Shown here piece by piece: positions 1 through 9,400 of a stretch of 24,580 bases of DNA. The translations under genes and the position numbers were made by a program. The notes beneath the pieces are model-generated. The model saw only the letters and a program-made list of their open reading frames with translations. It ran no database searches and was not told the origin of the DNA. How positions within the stretch are numbered: position 1 is the first letter of the stretch; every line of letters begins with the position of its first letter. This stretch comes from Deltaproteobacteria bacterium (GTDB taxonomy: Bacteria > Desulfobacterota > Desulfobacteria > Desulfobacterales > JAFDDL01). The DNA lies in the NCBI GenBank assembly GCA_019310865.1, contig JAFDDL010000004.1, positions 1-24,580 on the forward strand. Direction: 5' to 3'.

Positions 1-580
1 AATATTAGCGTATCCCGGAACCGTGAAAGGAAAAAAGGACACCCTTTCCTTTCACGATATTGCCCATATGGCGGAAAGTGGCACCGGCCCCGGGCAATTG
101 GCGGCCCATGCTTCGTACACAACGCATGATGCGACATTTCCCTACGGCGCCCATTTCTGCCAGGTAGCGGTTAACACCCGAACAGGGCAAATCAAGGTAC
201 AAAAGTACCACGCGTATATGGATTGCGGCACACCGATCAATCCCGAAATGGCGGAAGGACAGGTCTATGGGGGCATTCTGAAATCAATCGGGCATACACT
301 TTGGGAAGAAATGAGGATGGATGAGAAAGGGGTGTGCCTGAATCCGGATTTAAAGCGCTATGGGGTTCCCATGATCGGTGACATTCCTGACGATTTCAAA
401 GTAGTGTTCATTCCAACAGATGATCCCTATGGCCCCTACGGGGGAAAATCGATATCCGAAGTAAGCACCAATGGCGCCGCTTGTGCCATTGCCATCGCCA
501 TCCATGATGCCGTGGGCATTTGGATGCGGGAGTGGCCGTTTTCGGCGGAGAAGGTTTCGAGGGCGTTGGGGAATATATAA
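1..580 (+). CDS. xdhD: XdhD-type molybdenum hydroxylase, C-terminal part (5' end outside window)
   Basis: The reading frame is open from base 2, so the gene starts upstream of the window; the GTG at 23 is internal. About 192 residues of the molybdopterin-binding domain remain. Visible family signatures are DCGTPINPEMAEGQVYGG (the dimer/cofactor segment) and, near the end, GPYGGKSISE, whose Glu lies at the position of the catalytic Glu of xanthine dehydrogenases. The tail IGDIPDDFK...IHDAVGIWMREW resembles the C terminus of E. coli XdhD, a putative selenium-era hypoxanthine/purine oxidase subunit, more closely than XdhA. XdhD proteins normally fuse an N-terminal 2Fe-2S domain to this Mo domain; that part cannot be seen here. 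The gene is followed by 100 bp and then a regulator, and it belongs by context to the purine cluster downstream. Substrate is inferred, not shown. Confidence 0.87.
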   Translation, partial: ILAYPGTVKGKKDTLSFHDIAHMAESGTGPGQLAAHASYTTHDATFPYGAHFCQVAVNTRTGQIKVQKYHAYMDCGTPINPEMAEGQVYGGILKSIGHTLWEEMRMDEKGVCLNPDLKRYGVPMIGDIPDDFKVVFIPTDDPYGPYGGKSISEVSTNGAACAIAIAIHDAVGIWMREWPFSAEKVSRALGNI

Positions 581-680
581 CCGGACGGAAAACAGACGAT
601 GAAATACTCCGGATCGCTTCGCGAGCGTTTGCAACATACAATTTTTTATTGACATAAAAAAATGAAAATATGAGACACCC

Positions 681-1310
681 ATGAACAATAAAGAACTCGA
701 TTTTTTGAAGCGATTGGCAAAGGGACTCGTAAAAATGTACGGGAAACGATGCGAGGTGGTCATTCACGATTTCACCGATATCACGCGATCCGTGATTCAC
801 ATTGAGGGGGAAATCACCCATCGCGCTGTTGGCGCACCCATTACCGACCTGGTCTTCCGGCTGGTCAATGAATTCGGGGACGATGCGCCTGACAAGATCG
901 GATATAAAAATACCACCGACGACGGGCGGATCCTCAAGAGCTCAACCTTTTTCACACGTGACGGCAACGGCAAACTTGAGGGATGCTTTTGCATTAACTT
1001 CGATGTCACCGACTTTATGTTTCTGTCAACGGCGTTTACGGAATTTAATCCTTTTGAAATGAATGATAATAGCGGCACCCAAGAGTCTTACACCAAAAGT
1101 TTTCCCGAAACCATGGAATCCGTCATAGACAGCGCTATTGCAAAATGCGGAAAAATACCCGCTACGATGGACCGAAATGAGAAAATGGAGCTGGTCCGGC
1201 AACTGGAAAAAAGTGGTGTATTTAAAATCAAGGGAGCCGTCAACTACATGGCCAAGACCTTTGGGTCATCCAAATACACCATCTATAATTACATCAAAGA
1301 AGTGCGTTGA
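681..1310 (+). CDS. YheO/DauR-type PAS-HTH transcriptional regulator
   Basis: A 209-residue protein with the two-part layout of the YheO/DauR family: a PAS-like ligand/sensor domain (about residues 8-115, containing CEVVIHDF, GAPITD and the segment KSSTFFTRDGNGKLEGCFCIN) followed by a C-terminal helix-turn-helix of the HTH_22 type (about 150-208, with GVFKIKGAVNYMAKTFG and a recognition helix near SSKYTIYNYIKEVR). In Pseudomonas, DauR regulates D-arginine use, so members can sense small amino compounds. Here the gene sits between xdhD and ygeY, reads in the same direction, and is 33 bp ahead of ygeY, so it probably controls the purine cluster. A TTGACA lies at 649-654 in an AT-rich leader, but a properly spaced -10 is not obvious. 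The ATG at 681 is the first start that includes the whole PAS domain; its ribosome site is weak. Confidence 0.85.
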   Translation: MNNKELDFLKRLAKGLVKMYGKRCEVVIHDFTDITRSVIHIEGEITHRAVGAPITDLVFRLVNEFGDDAPDKIGYKNTTDDGRILKSSTFFTRDGNGKLEGCFCINFDVTDFMFLSTAFTEFNPFEMNDNSGTQESYTKSFPETMESVIDSAIAKCGKIPATMDRNEKMELVRQLEKSGVFKIKGAVNYMAKTFGSSKYTIYNYIKEVR

Positions 1311-1343
1311 TAAGGTGCAGGCGAGAAAAGGGGATACCCGACC

Positions 1344-2490
1344 ATGCCACAACCGAATTTTGAAAAGATCAATGAATGGGCCGATCGATACAGAATCGAT
1401 ATGATTCGCTTTTTAAGGGATTTGATTCGCTTGCCCAGCGAAAGCGGCCAAGAAGAAAAAGTCGTCTTACTGATAAAAGCTGAGATGGAAGCGGTGGGAT
1501 TCGATAAAATCGAAATCGATCCCATGGGTAATATACTCGGAACCATCGGAACCGGAAACACGGTCATTGCCATGGATGCCCACATTGACACTGTGGGGGT
1601 CGGCAACAAAGATAACTGGGAATTCGATCCCTACGAAGGCATGGGAACTTGGGCTTGAAGCCGATTACACCCTGGTGGTTGTGGGCAGCGTACAGGAGGA
1701 AGACTGCGACGGTCTGTGTTGGCAGTACATCATTAAAGAATCGAAACTGAAACCCGACTTCGTTATCTCCACAGAACCCACCGACGGAGGCATTTACCGC
1801 GGGCAACGTGGACGAATGGAAATCAGGGTGGACGTCAAGGGCATCAGTGCCCACGGTTCGGCCCCGGAGCGTGGGGACAACGCCATCTTCAAAATGGGTC
1901 GAATATTAGGTGAGTTGGAAGCATTAAACGGTCAGTTGAGGTCCGACGACTTTCTGGGTAAAGCCTCTTTGACCGTCTCCGAAATCTTCCATTCTTCACC
2001 TTCCCGTTGCTCCGTAGCCGATGGTTGCGCCATCTCCATTGACCGGCGTCTGACCGCGGGAGAAGACCAAGACTCGGCACTCCTTCAAATCAAGAATCTC
2101 CCGGCGGTCCGGGCTACCCGGGCAGAGGTTTCCCTATATACATACGATCGGCCATCCTACACGGGTCTCGTTTATCCCACGGAGTGTTACTTCCCTGCCT
2201 GGACAATTCCCGAGGATCACCTTGTAACCCAATCGGCGGTAGCTGCCTGCAAAGCCCTTTTCGGCAAGGCACCCCGTGTGGATAAGTGGACCTTTTCAAC
2301 AAACGGGGTTTCTATCATGGGTCTGTTTGGCATCCCGTGCATTGGCTTCGGACCTGGAAAAGAAGCCGAAGCCCACACGCCAAACGAAAAGACATGGAAA
2401 GATGATTTGGTTCGTTGCGCTGCCTTCTATGCTGGGCTGCCGCTGACATATTTGGAAGAAAAATGCAATCATGGATACACAAAAAATTAA
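1344..2490 (+). pseudogene. ygeY: YgeY-type M20 metallohydrolase, broken by internal deletion and frameshift
   Basis: Two frames together give a YgeY-like peptidase/deacylase of the M20 family. Frame 1 (ATG 1344 to TGA 1656-1658) carries the N-terminal part with the first metal motif [12 protein letters not shown] and ends EGMGTWA-stop. The rest continues in another frame from about 1645 ([10 protein letters not shown] onward) with the catalytic pair in [12 protein letters not shown], the lid-domain motif [23 protein letters not shown] and the C-terminal [15 protein letters not shown]. At the junction (about 1641-1650) the segment that in M20 enzymes carries GRGxxDxKGG, with the Asp bridging both metals, is missing: roughly 30 residues compared with E. 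coli YgeY from memory. The protein would therefore be truncated and inactive unless this is an assembly error. The 3' end overlaps ygeW by 20 bp, as expected for the intact operon. In the family YgeY acts on an open-chain purine-derived intermediate; the exact substrate is not settled by sequence. Confidence 0.85.
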
Positions 2491-3667
2491 AACCCAGGTT
2501 AAAAAACTGGCCGAACTCAAATTTCAAAACATGTACCGCAATGATTTTCTTCTGACCTGGGAAAAAACCGACGGTGAGGTGCAAGCCACCTTTTTGATCG
2601 CCGAAATTCTCAGGAACCTCCGGCTGCAAAACATCTCCTGCCGCATTTTCGATAGCGGCCTGGGTGTCTCTCTTTTCCGTGACCAATCTACCCGAACCCG
2701 GTTCAGCTTCGCCGGCGCATGCAATTTTCTGGGGCTAACGGTGCAGGATCTGGACGAAGGTAAATCCCAGATCGCTCACGGCGAAACCGTGCGCGAAACC
2801 GCCAACATGGTCTCGTTTATGGCCGACGTGATTGGTATCCGGGATGACATGTATATCGGCAAAGGCAACGCTTATATGCGCAAAGTGGCTCAGGCCGTTC
2901 AGGAGGGCCACCGGGAGAACGTCCTCGAACAGCGGCCCACCCTGGTGAACCTGCAGTGTGACATCGATCATCCCACCCAGTCCATGGCCGATATGCTACA
3001 TCTCATTAACTACTTTGGCGGAATCGACAACCTCAAAGGAAAAAAATTGGCCATGACATGGGCCTACAGCCCCTCTTACGGCAAACCCCTGTCGGTGCCC
3101 CAAGGGATCATCGGTCTGATGACCCGTTTCGGCATGGAAGTCGTCCTGGCCCATCCCCCGGGATATGAGTTGATGCCTGAGGTGCTGCAGGTGGCGAAGC
3201 GTAACGCGACCCGCAGCGGCGGCAGTTTTACCAAAACCGACACTATGTCCGAGGCCTTTGAGGACGCCCATATCATCTACCCCAAGAGTTGGGCACCCTT
3301 TGCAGCCATGGAGAAACGCACGGATCTTTTCAGCCGGGGGGACGATCAGGGCATCCGCGACCTGGAAAACGAATTGCTGGCTCGAAACGCCAAACACAAG
3401 GCGTGGGAGTGCACCGAGTCGTTAATGGCCACCACCCACGAAGGCAAGGCCCTTTACATGCACTGCCTTCCCGCCGATATCACCGGTGTAAGTTGTGCTG
3501 AGGGAGAAGTAGCGACCGGCGTATTCGATCGGTACCGGGTGCAACTGTACAAAGAGGCCGGCTACAAGCCTTATATCATTGCAGCCATGATCCTGTTGAG
3601 CAGAATGAAACACCCTTTAGAAACCCTAAACGGTTTACTGAAGACGGCCACTCTCCGTATCCGGTAA
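2471..3667 (+). CDS. ygeW: YgeW-type knotted carbamoyltransferase
   Basis: A 398-residue aspartate/ornithine carbamoyltransferase-fold enzyme of the YgeW group. The carbamoyl-phosphate loop is S-T-R-T-R at residues 73-77, followed by HPTQ at 167-170 and HCLP at 331-334, all characteristic of transcarbamylases. The N-terminal region ([29 protein letters not shown]) and the insertion around [14 protein letters not shown] positions ([16 protein letters not shown]) match YgeW rather than ArgF or PyrB. YgeW has a trefoil-knotted fold, and its physiological acceptor is unknown; in purine clusters it is thought to release carbamoyl phosphate from a ureido or oxamate-type product, giving ATP through a carbamate kinase. 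No carbamate kinase is seen in this window. The ATG at 2471 lies inside the end of the ygeY frame (20-bp overlap), indicating translational coupling in the ancestral operon. Confidence 0.93.
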   Translation: MDTQKIKTQVKKLAELKFQNMYRNDFLLTWEKTDGEVQATFLIAEILRNLRLQNISCRIFDSGLGVSLFRDQSTRTRFSFAGACNFLGLTVQDLDEGKSQIAHGETVRETANMVSFMADVIGIRDDMYIGKGNAYMRKVAQAVQEGHRENVLEQRPTLVNLQCDIDHPTQSMADMLHLINYFGGIDNLKGKKLAMTWAYSPSYGKPLSVPQGIIGLMTRFGMEVVLAHPPGYELMPEVLQVAKRNATRSGGSFTKTDTMSEAFEDAHIIYPKSWAPFAAMEKRTDLFSRGDDQGIRDLENELLARNAKHKAWECTESLMATTHEGKALYMHCLPADITGVSCAEGEVATGVFDRYRVQLYKEAGYKPYIIAAMILLSRMKHPLETLNGLLKTATLRIR

Positions 3668-3674
3668 TTGACAC

Positions 3675-3776
3675 ATGGTAAGCCCGAACAATTGTGTAAT
3701 CGGACAAGACGGCATCCTTTCGGCCAAAGACGTGCCCGACATCGAAGTGATCGGTGAAGAAAGGTATCCCCGATGA
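3675..3776 (+). CDS. Possible 33-residue ORF between ygeW and ssnA
   Basis: An ATG at 3675, eight bases after the ygeW stop, opens a 33-codon frame (MVSPNNCVIGQDG...EERYPR) that ends in a TGA overlapping the ssnA ATG as ATGA (3773-3776). Such four-base overlaps are typical of coupled translation, and the frame fills almost the whole 105-bp gap. No ribosome site is evident before 3675, and I do not recognise the sequence. It may be a coupling leader or a remnant of a lost gene, or it may occur by chance. Confidence 0.3.
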   Translation: MVSPNNCVIGQDGILSAKDVPDIEVIGEERYPR

Positions 3777-5050
3777 CCTTATACTTGAAAAACGCTACCT
3801 ATCTGGATTGGCAGCATTTGGAAATAACATCGACCCATATCAGAGTTGAATCGGGTCCTGAAGGTGGTATCACTTTCCTGGAAGCTATACCAGCTGAGGA
3901 TACCCTCGACGCTGAAGACCGGGTTTTGAACTGCAGCGGCAAACTGGTTACCCGGTCATTCGGCTGCGGCCACCATCACATCTATTCCACTCTGGCCCGG
4001 GGTATGCCCGCGCCCAGAAAAATCCCGATCAACTTTGTGGAAATACTCCGATATGTCTGGTGGCACATGGACAAACGCCTGGATCTGGAGATGATAGAAG
4101 CCGGCGCCCTGGCGTCGGCCATCTACTGCGCAAAAAACGGTGTCACCTTCGTTATCGATCATCATGCATCCCCGTTTGCAATAGAAAATTCCTTGACCAC
4201 TATCGCCAACGCCTTTGATCGGGTGGGCATCGGTCACTTGCTCTGCTACGAGATCTCCGACCGGGACGGTGAAGGCCCCCGGGAAGAGGGCCTGGCTGAG
4301 ACCGACTGTTTCCTGGCATCGGGCGGCCAGGGGCATGTGGGGCTGCATGCTTCTTTCACGGTGGGCCATGAACTCCTTCAAAAGGCCGTTGATCTGTCCC
4401 ATAAACACGGTACTGGAATACACATGCACGTAGCGGAGGACCGGTCCGACCAGGATGACGCCCTGGAAAAATACGGCGTGCGGGTAGTGGAACGTTTGGA
4501 GACCGCCGGCGTCCTGTCGCTGGAAAAATCAATCCTGGCCCATTGCATTCATCTCTCCGAACGGGAAGTGAATCTATTAGGCCGATCGGGCGTCTGGGTG
4601 GCTCAGAACATAGAGAGCAACCAAAACAACAACGTCGGGGCAGCCGATTACACCGCATTCACCGATCAAGTGATGCTGGGCACCGACGGCATGCATTGCG
4701 ACATGCTTCGAAGTGCCCAGGCTGCCTATCTGACCGGCAAGGCAACCGAGGGCATCGGCGTCGACACCATTTACCGGCGCTTTCGCAATTTCCACCATTA
4801 CATTCAAGCATTCGGGGTCGTGGGGGACGGGGACAACAACCTCGTCGTCCTTGATTATGATGCTCCCACGCCCGTAAGCGCAGACAATTTTCCAGGACAT
4901 TTCATTTACGGCTTGGATGCCCGCCATGTCGAAACGGTCATCGCCCAGGGCCGGGTGATCCTGGAGAATCGCCGAATCACTGCGGTGGATGAAGCGTCGG
5001 TCTTGGCCCATGCCCGCGAAATGGGAAAAAAGCTTTGGGAAAAGTTATGA
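3773..5050 (+). CDS. ssnA: SsnA-type putative aminohydrolase
   Basis: A 425-residue amidohydrolase-superfamily enzyme of the SsnA group, related to guanine and chlorohydrolase-type deaminases. Metal ligands are visible in order: H67-x-H69 in CGHHHIYSTLARGM, H217/H219 in HMHVAED, H257 in LAHCIHL and D305 in LGTDGMHCDM. SsnA signatures include WWHMDKRLD, VIDHHASPF, NQNNNVG and the C-terminal DYDAPTPVSADNFPGHF. SsnA has been suggested to deaminate or hydrolyse a purine-derived ring; its substrate is not proven. The start ATG follows a purine-rich site (GAAAGG, 9-10 bases upstream) and overlaps the end of the small upstream frame. The 3' end overlaps the most likely hyuA start by four bases (ATGA at 5047-5050), so the two are probably co-translated. 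In E. coli the homologue lies beside ygfK and xdhD rather than directly after ygeW, so gene order is rearranged here. Confidence 0.92.
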   Translation: MTLYLKNATYLDWQHLEITSTHIRVESGPEGGITFLEAIPAEDTLDAEDRVLNCSGKLVTRSFGCGHHHIYSTLARGMPAPRKIPINFVEILRYVWWHMDKRLDLEMIEAGALASAIYCAKNGVTFVIDHHASPFAIENSLTTIANAFDRVGIGHLLCYEISDRDGEGPREEGLAETDCFLASGGQGHVGLHASFTVGHELLQKAVDLSHKHGTGIHMHVAEDRSDQDDALEKYGVRVVERLETAGVLSLEKSILAHCIHLSEREVNLLGRSGVWVAQNIESNQNNNVGAADYTAFTDQVMLGTDGMHCDMLRSAQAAYLTGKATEGIGVDTIYRRFRNFHHYIQAFGVVGDGDNNLVVLDYDAPTPVSADNFPGHFIYGLDARHVETVIAQGRVILENRRITAVDEASVLAHAREMGKKLWEKL

Positions 5051-6444
5051 CCCCGGAACCCCCAATGAAAAATATACTGATTAAAAACGGCGTCATTGTC
5101 ACCGAAACGGAAACCTTCGAAGGTGATCTGATGGTCAGCCAAAATGTCATCTCACGAATCGGGACAGACCTGGAGGTCTCCGGTGATGCGGCCGTGATCG
5201 ATGCGGGAGGCAAGTACGTCCTTCCCGGCGGGGTCGATGTCCACACGCACCTGAATCTCACCGTGGGGGAGACCCGGGTCGGGGACGGTTTTTTCCAGGG
5301 CACGGCTGCCGCGGCGCACGGCGGGACAACCTGCGTCGTGGAGCACCCGGGTTTCGGTCCCCCGGGCTGCAGCGTGAAACATCAGGTAGCGGTGTATCAG
5401 GCCGATGCCGCCGGTCAGGCAGTAGTGGATTATGGGTTGCATGCCGTCCTTCAGCACCTGGAAGCTCCGCTGCCGCTGGATCTCGATGAGTTGGGCCCCA
5501 TGGGAGTGCCCAGCGTCAAGATCTATCTTACTTACGACGGACGCCTAAACGATGGAGAGATCCTGAGTGTACTCAACCGTACCCGTAAACTCGGGCTTTT
5601 GGCCGTATTTCACGCTGAAAACCACGCCATCATCCAATTTTTACAGGATCGGTTTAAACAGCGAGGCAAAGCAGCCCCCCGCTACTATGCCATGAGTCGA
5701 CCCGATTTCTGTGAGACGGAAGCTATCCAGCGTGTGCTTCATCTGGCCCGGGCCGCCGGGGATGTGCCGGTCTATTTTGCCCACCTCTCCACAGCCGAAG
5801 GCCTGGATATCATCGAACGGGCACGGCGCAGGGGACAGCCGGCGTACGCCGAAGTCTGCCCCCAACACCTGCTGCTGGATGTCTCCTGTTATGATCCGCC
5901 CGATGTCGAGGGGCTCAAATACGTCATGGCGCCCCCCGCCCGCCGGACCGAGGATCGGGAGGCCCTGTGGCAGGGCCTTCAAAACGGCTCCATACAGGTG
6001 GTGGGCTCCGATCACTGCGCCTTTACCTGGGCAGACAAGCTGCGACTGGGGCGAGATGATTTCTCGCGCTGCCCCGGCGGTATCCCGGGGGTGGAAACAC
6101 GTCTACCGTTGATGTTTTCCGAAGGTGTACTCAAAGGCCGCCTTTCCCTGAATCGCTTCGCGGCGCTCGTGGCAACGGAGCCTGCCAGGATCATGGGGCT
6201 TTACCCGAAAAAAGGAAGCCTGATTCCCGGTGCTGATGCAGACCTGGTGATCTTTGACCCAGACCAGGAAAAGGTCATCACCCCGGACATTCTCCACGAT
6301 GCCGGCGGTTACTCTCCCTATGAGGGGATGACGGTATGCGGCTGGCCGATGCTCACCATGGTGCGCGGCAAGGTAGTAATGGACCGGGGGCGCTTGACTG
6401 CCGGAAAGGGATGGGGTCGGTTTGTCAGCCGTCAGCTGGTATAA
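5047..6444 (+). CDS. hyuA: HyuA/D-hydantoinase-like dihydropyrimidinase
   Basis: A cyclic amidohydrolase of about 465 residues from the ATG at 5047 (ATGA overlap with ssnA); a second ATG at 5065, giving MKNILIKNG, matches the usual start of the family and is equally possible, while the TTG at 5035 is unlikely. Binuclear metal-site residues are all present: H66-x-H68 in DVHTHL, K158 (the carboxylated lysine) in VKIYLTYDGRLND, H189 in FHAENH, H246 in YFAHLSTAEG and D322 in GSDHCAFT. The region DFSRCPGGIPGVETRLPLMFSEGV is typical of hydantoinases and dihydropyrimidinases and closely resembles E. coli HyuA. The enzyme should hydrolyse a cyclic amide (hydantoin, dihydropyrimidine or a purine-derived ring) in the cytoplasm, complementing SsnA. 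The next gene begins 21 bp downstream. Confidence 0.93.
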   Translation: MTPEPPMKNILIKNGVIVTETETFEGDLMVSQNVISRIGTDLEVSGDAAVIDAGGKYVLPGGVDVHTHLNLTVGETRVGDGFFQGTAAAAHGGTTCVVEHPGFGPPGCSVKHQVAVYQADAAGQAVVDYGLHAVLQHLEAPLPLDLDELGPMGVPSVKIYLTYDGRLNDGEILSVLNRTRKLGLLAVFHAENHAIIQFLQDRFKQRGKAAPRYYAMSRPDFCETEAIQRVLHLARAAGDVPVYFAHLSTAEGLDIIERARRRGQPAYAEVCPQHLLLDVSCYDPPDVEGLKYVMAPPARRTEDREALWQGLQNGSIQVVGSDHCAFTWADKLRLGRDDFSRCPGGIPGVETRLPLMFSEGVLKGRLSLNRFAALVATEPARIMGLYPKKGSLIPGADADLVIFDPDQEKVITPDILHDAGGYSPYEGMTVCGWPMLTMVRGKVVMDRGRLTAGKGWGRFVSRQLV

Positions 6445-6465
6445 ACCTTATTTGGAGTCAGATAA

Positions 6466-9400
6466 ATGAGCAGTGACAAATTTGTTTGTTGTGATATCAG
6501 CACGTTGCTGAAATGGATATTGGCCGAAGAAGCCACCGGTCGGATTTTCGGGATATGTCGGGACCTCTTCTTTGTTCCCGGAAAATCGGATCCGTTTCGA
6601 ATGCAGCGGTATGGCAAGACCCTGGAGACCCCCCTCGGCGTGGCAGCCGGCCCGCACACTCAGCTGGCGCAAAACATCATTTCCGCCTGGCTCACCGGGG
6701 CCCGTTACATGGAGCTTAAAACCATACAGGTACTCGACGAGCTGTCGGTGACCAAACCCTGCATTGATATGACCGACGAAGGCTACAATTGCGAGTGGTC
6801 CCAAGAGCTTACCTTGTCACGGTCTTTCGACGAATACCTGAACGCCTGGATCCTTCTGCACATTCTCAAAGACCGGTTCAACTGGGGCAACCCGCGTGAA
6901 CAGGGATTTATCTTCAACATGAGCGTCGGCTACAACATGGAAGGCATCCTCAGCCCCACTGTCCAGCATTTTCTGGATAAAATGGCGGATTGTTCGGCGG
7001 AAAAGACCAAAAAGATCGAACGCCTGGCCCGATTCTATCCAAGAATTCGTAAGCTGGAAATTCCGAACTGCATCTCGGACAACATCACCATCTCCACCAT
7101 GCACGGATGCCCCCCGGACGAGGTGGAAAAGATCGGCCGCTACTTTGTTTCAGACCGAAAGCTCAACACCACCATCAAGCTCAACCCGACACTTCTGGGA
7201 CCCGACCGGCTGCGGGGCATCCTCAACGATCAGTTGGGGTTTCAAACGACTGTACCGGATGAGGCCTTCGCCCACGATCTCACGTATACCGACGGGGTGG
7301 CCCTGATCCGAAACTTGCAGCGCGAAGCCTGCAAGGACAGTGTAAACTTCGGCATCAAACTGACCAACACCCTGGAAACGCTCAATGAAAAGCAAAATCT
7401 TCCCAAGAGCGAGCCGATGGTCTACATGAGTGGCCGTGCCCTGCACGCCATCAGCATAAACCTGGCCTCACGCCTGCAAGCCGAGTTCCAGGGCGTTTTG
7501 GACATCTCCTTTTCCGCCGGGGTGGACTGTTACAACTTCGCCGATGTGATCGCCTGCAACCTGAAACCGGTGACCGTTTGCTCGGACATTTTGAAACCGG
7601 GCGGATACGGCCGGCTCTCTCAGTACCTGGAAAAATTGAGCCGGGCCTACGCCGGGGCAGGCGCCGCATCACTTGACGATTTCATCCGGGCTAAAAACGG
7701 TAAACCGGTGAACGTGGCAAAAGCCGCACTGGAGAACTTGTCAATCTATGCCCAGGCAGTGCTTGATAATCCTGCCTATCATAAACGCCGGTTCCCCTTC
7801 GAAAACATCAAGACGCATCTTCCTTTGAACACCTTCGACTGTATAACAGCCCCCTGCATGACCACCTGCCCCGTCAGCCAGGACATCCCCGCCTACATGT
7901 ATCACACGGCCCGGGGGGATTATGAAACAGCCCTGGCGGTCATCATGGCCGATAATCCCTTGCCCAACATCCAGGGGATGGCATGCGATCATCTCTGCCA
8001 GGAAAAATGTACCCGTATCCATTACGACGATCCACTCCGGATCCGAGAGGTTAAACGCTTCGTGGCCGAAACGGTCGCGGGATCGGTCCGGCTCACGCCC
8101 GCATCCCCCAACGGCATCCGGGTGGCGATCGTGGGCGGTGGCCCGTCCGGCCTCTCATGCGGCCACTTTTTGGCGTTAGATGGCTTTGAGGTCCATGTTT
8201 TCGAAAGCCGTTCATTTGCCGGAGGTTGGGCTGCGGACGCAATTCCGGCTTTTCGGCTGGACGAGGCCGGCATCAAAAAGGATATTGATGCCATCCTGTC
8301 CCTGGGCATCACCATGCATTATGAAACCCCAATCGACCGGAACCGCTTTGAGGCGCTTCGCCGTGATTTCAACTATCTCTACATTGGCGTCGGGGCCCAG
8401 GAGGGCACGGCACTGGGCGTGGCAGGCGAAGATGCAGCCGGCATATGGGATCATTTGCGCTTTCTGAGTGCGGTTCGGCAGGGTCAACGGCCCGATCTGG
8501 GGCGAACCGTGGCCGTGTTCGGCGGCGGCAACTCGGCCATGGATGCTGCACGCACGGCCAAGCGCCTCGTGGGCCCGGCGGGCAAGGTGAGTGTACTCTA
8601 TCGGCGTACCCGTCGGGAGATGCCCGCCGCACCGGAAGAAATCCAGTCACTTCTGGACGAAGGCATCGATCTGCTGGAATTGACAGCTCCCGAATGCCTG
8701 CTGGTGGCAGATGGTCGCGTCCGCGCCAATCGCTGCTTTCGCATGACGCTGGGCGAAAAAGATGCCGGCGGCCGGCCGGCCCCCATCAAAATCGATGGCT
8801 CCGAGTTCGAATTGAAAGTGGACAGTGTTATTTCCGCCATCGGTCAACGTGTCAACCTGGACTTTTTCCCCCATGACAAACTTGAAATCCACCCGGATAC
8901 CCGGGAAACACAGGTTGAAAATGTCTTTGCCGGCGGTGACGCCGTGCACGGGGCCGCGACTCTTATCAAGGCCATTGGGGACGGAAAAAAAGCCGCCGCA
9001 TCGATCCGCAGGCGAGCCCTTGCCGGTGCATGGACACTGGCGGTTAACCATGTAACGCCCCGGAATGCAGCTGAACTGGAAAAGCGCCGGGCACGCCGGG
9101 AGACGGGTGTCCGTATCCCGGAAATCGAAATTGACCGACGCCTGAACTTTGACATGGTGATCGAAACACTGGATGTCTCTGCAGCGAAAAAGGAAGCGTC
9201 CCGCTGCCTGCAATGCGACCAACTGTGCGATATCTGTGTGACCGTCTGTCCCAATCGCGCCAACATGAGTTATTCCCTGTCCCCCACCGTGTTCACCGCA
9301 CAGAAAGCCAGACGGGTGGGCGATAAGGTGGAGATCCGGAATTTCGAGACCATCCATCTGAAACAGCGCCATCAGGTTCTCAATATCGGCGATTACTGCA

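Noticed and set aside
611..650. Hairpin CGCT-TCGCG-AGCG followed at a distance by T-rich sequence as an xdhD terminator
   Set aside because: The stem is only 4 bp and the T-run begins about 13 bases after it.
1656..1658. The TGA in ygeY as a selenocysteine codon, given the selenium-linked cluster
   Set aside because: Continuing in the same frame past TGA gives no YgeY-like sequence; the conserved protein resumes in another frame, so this is a deletion/frameshift, not recoding.
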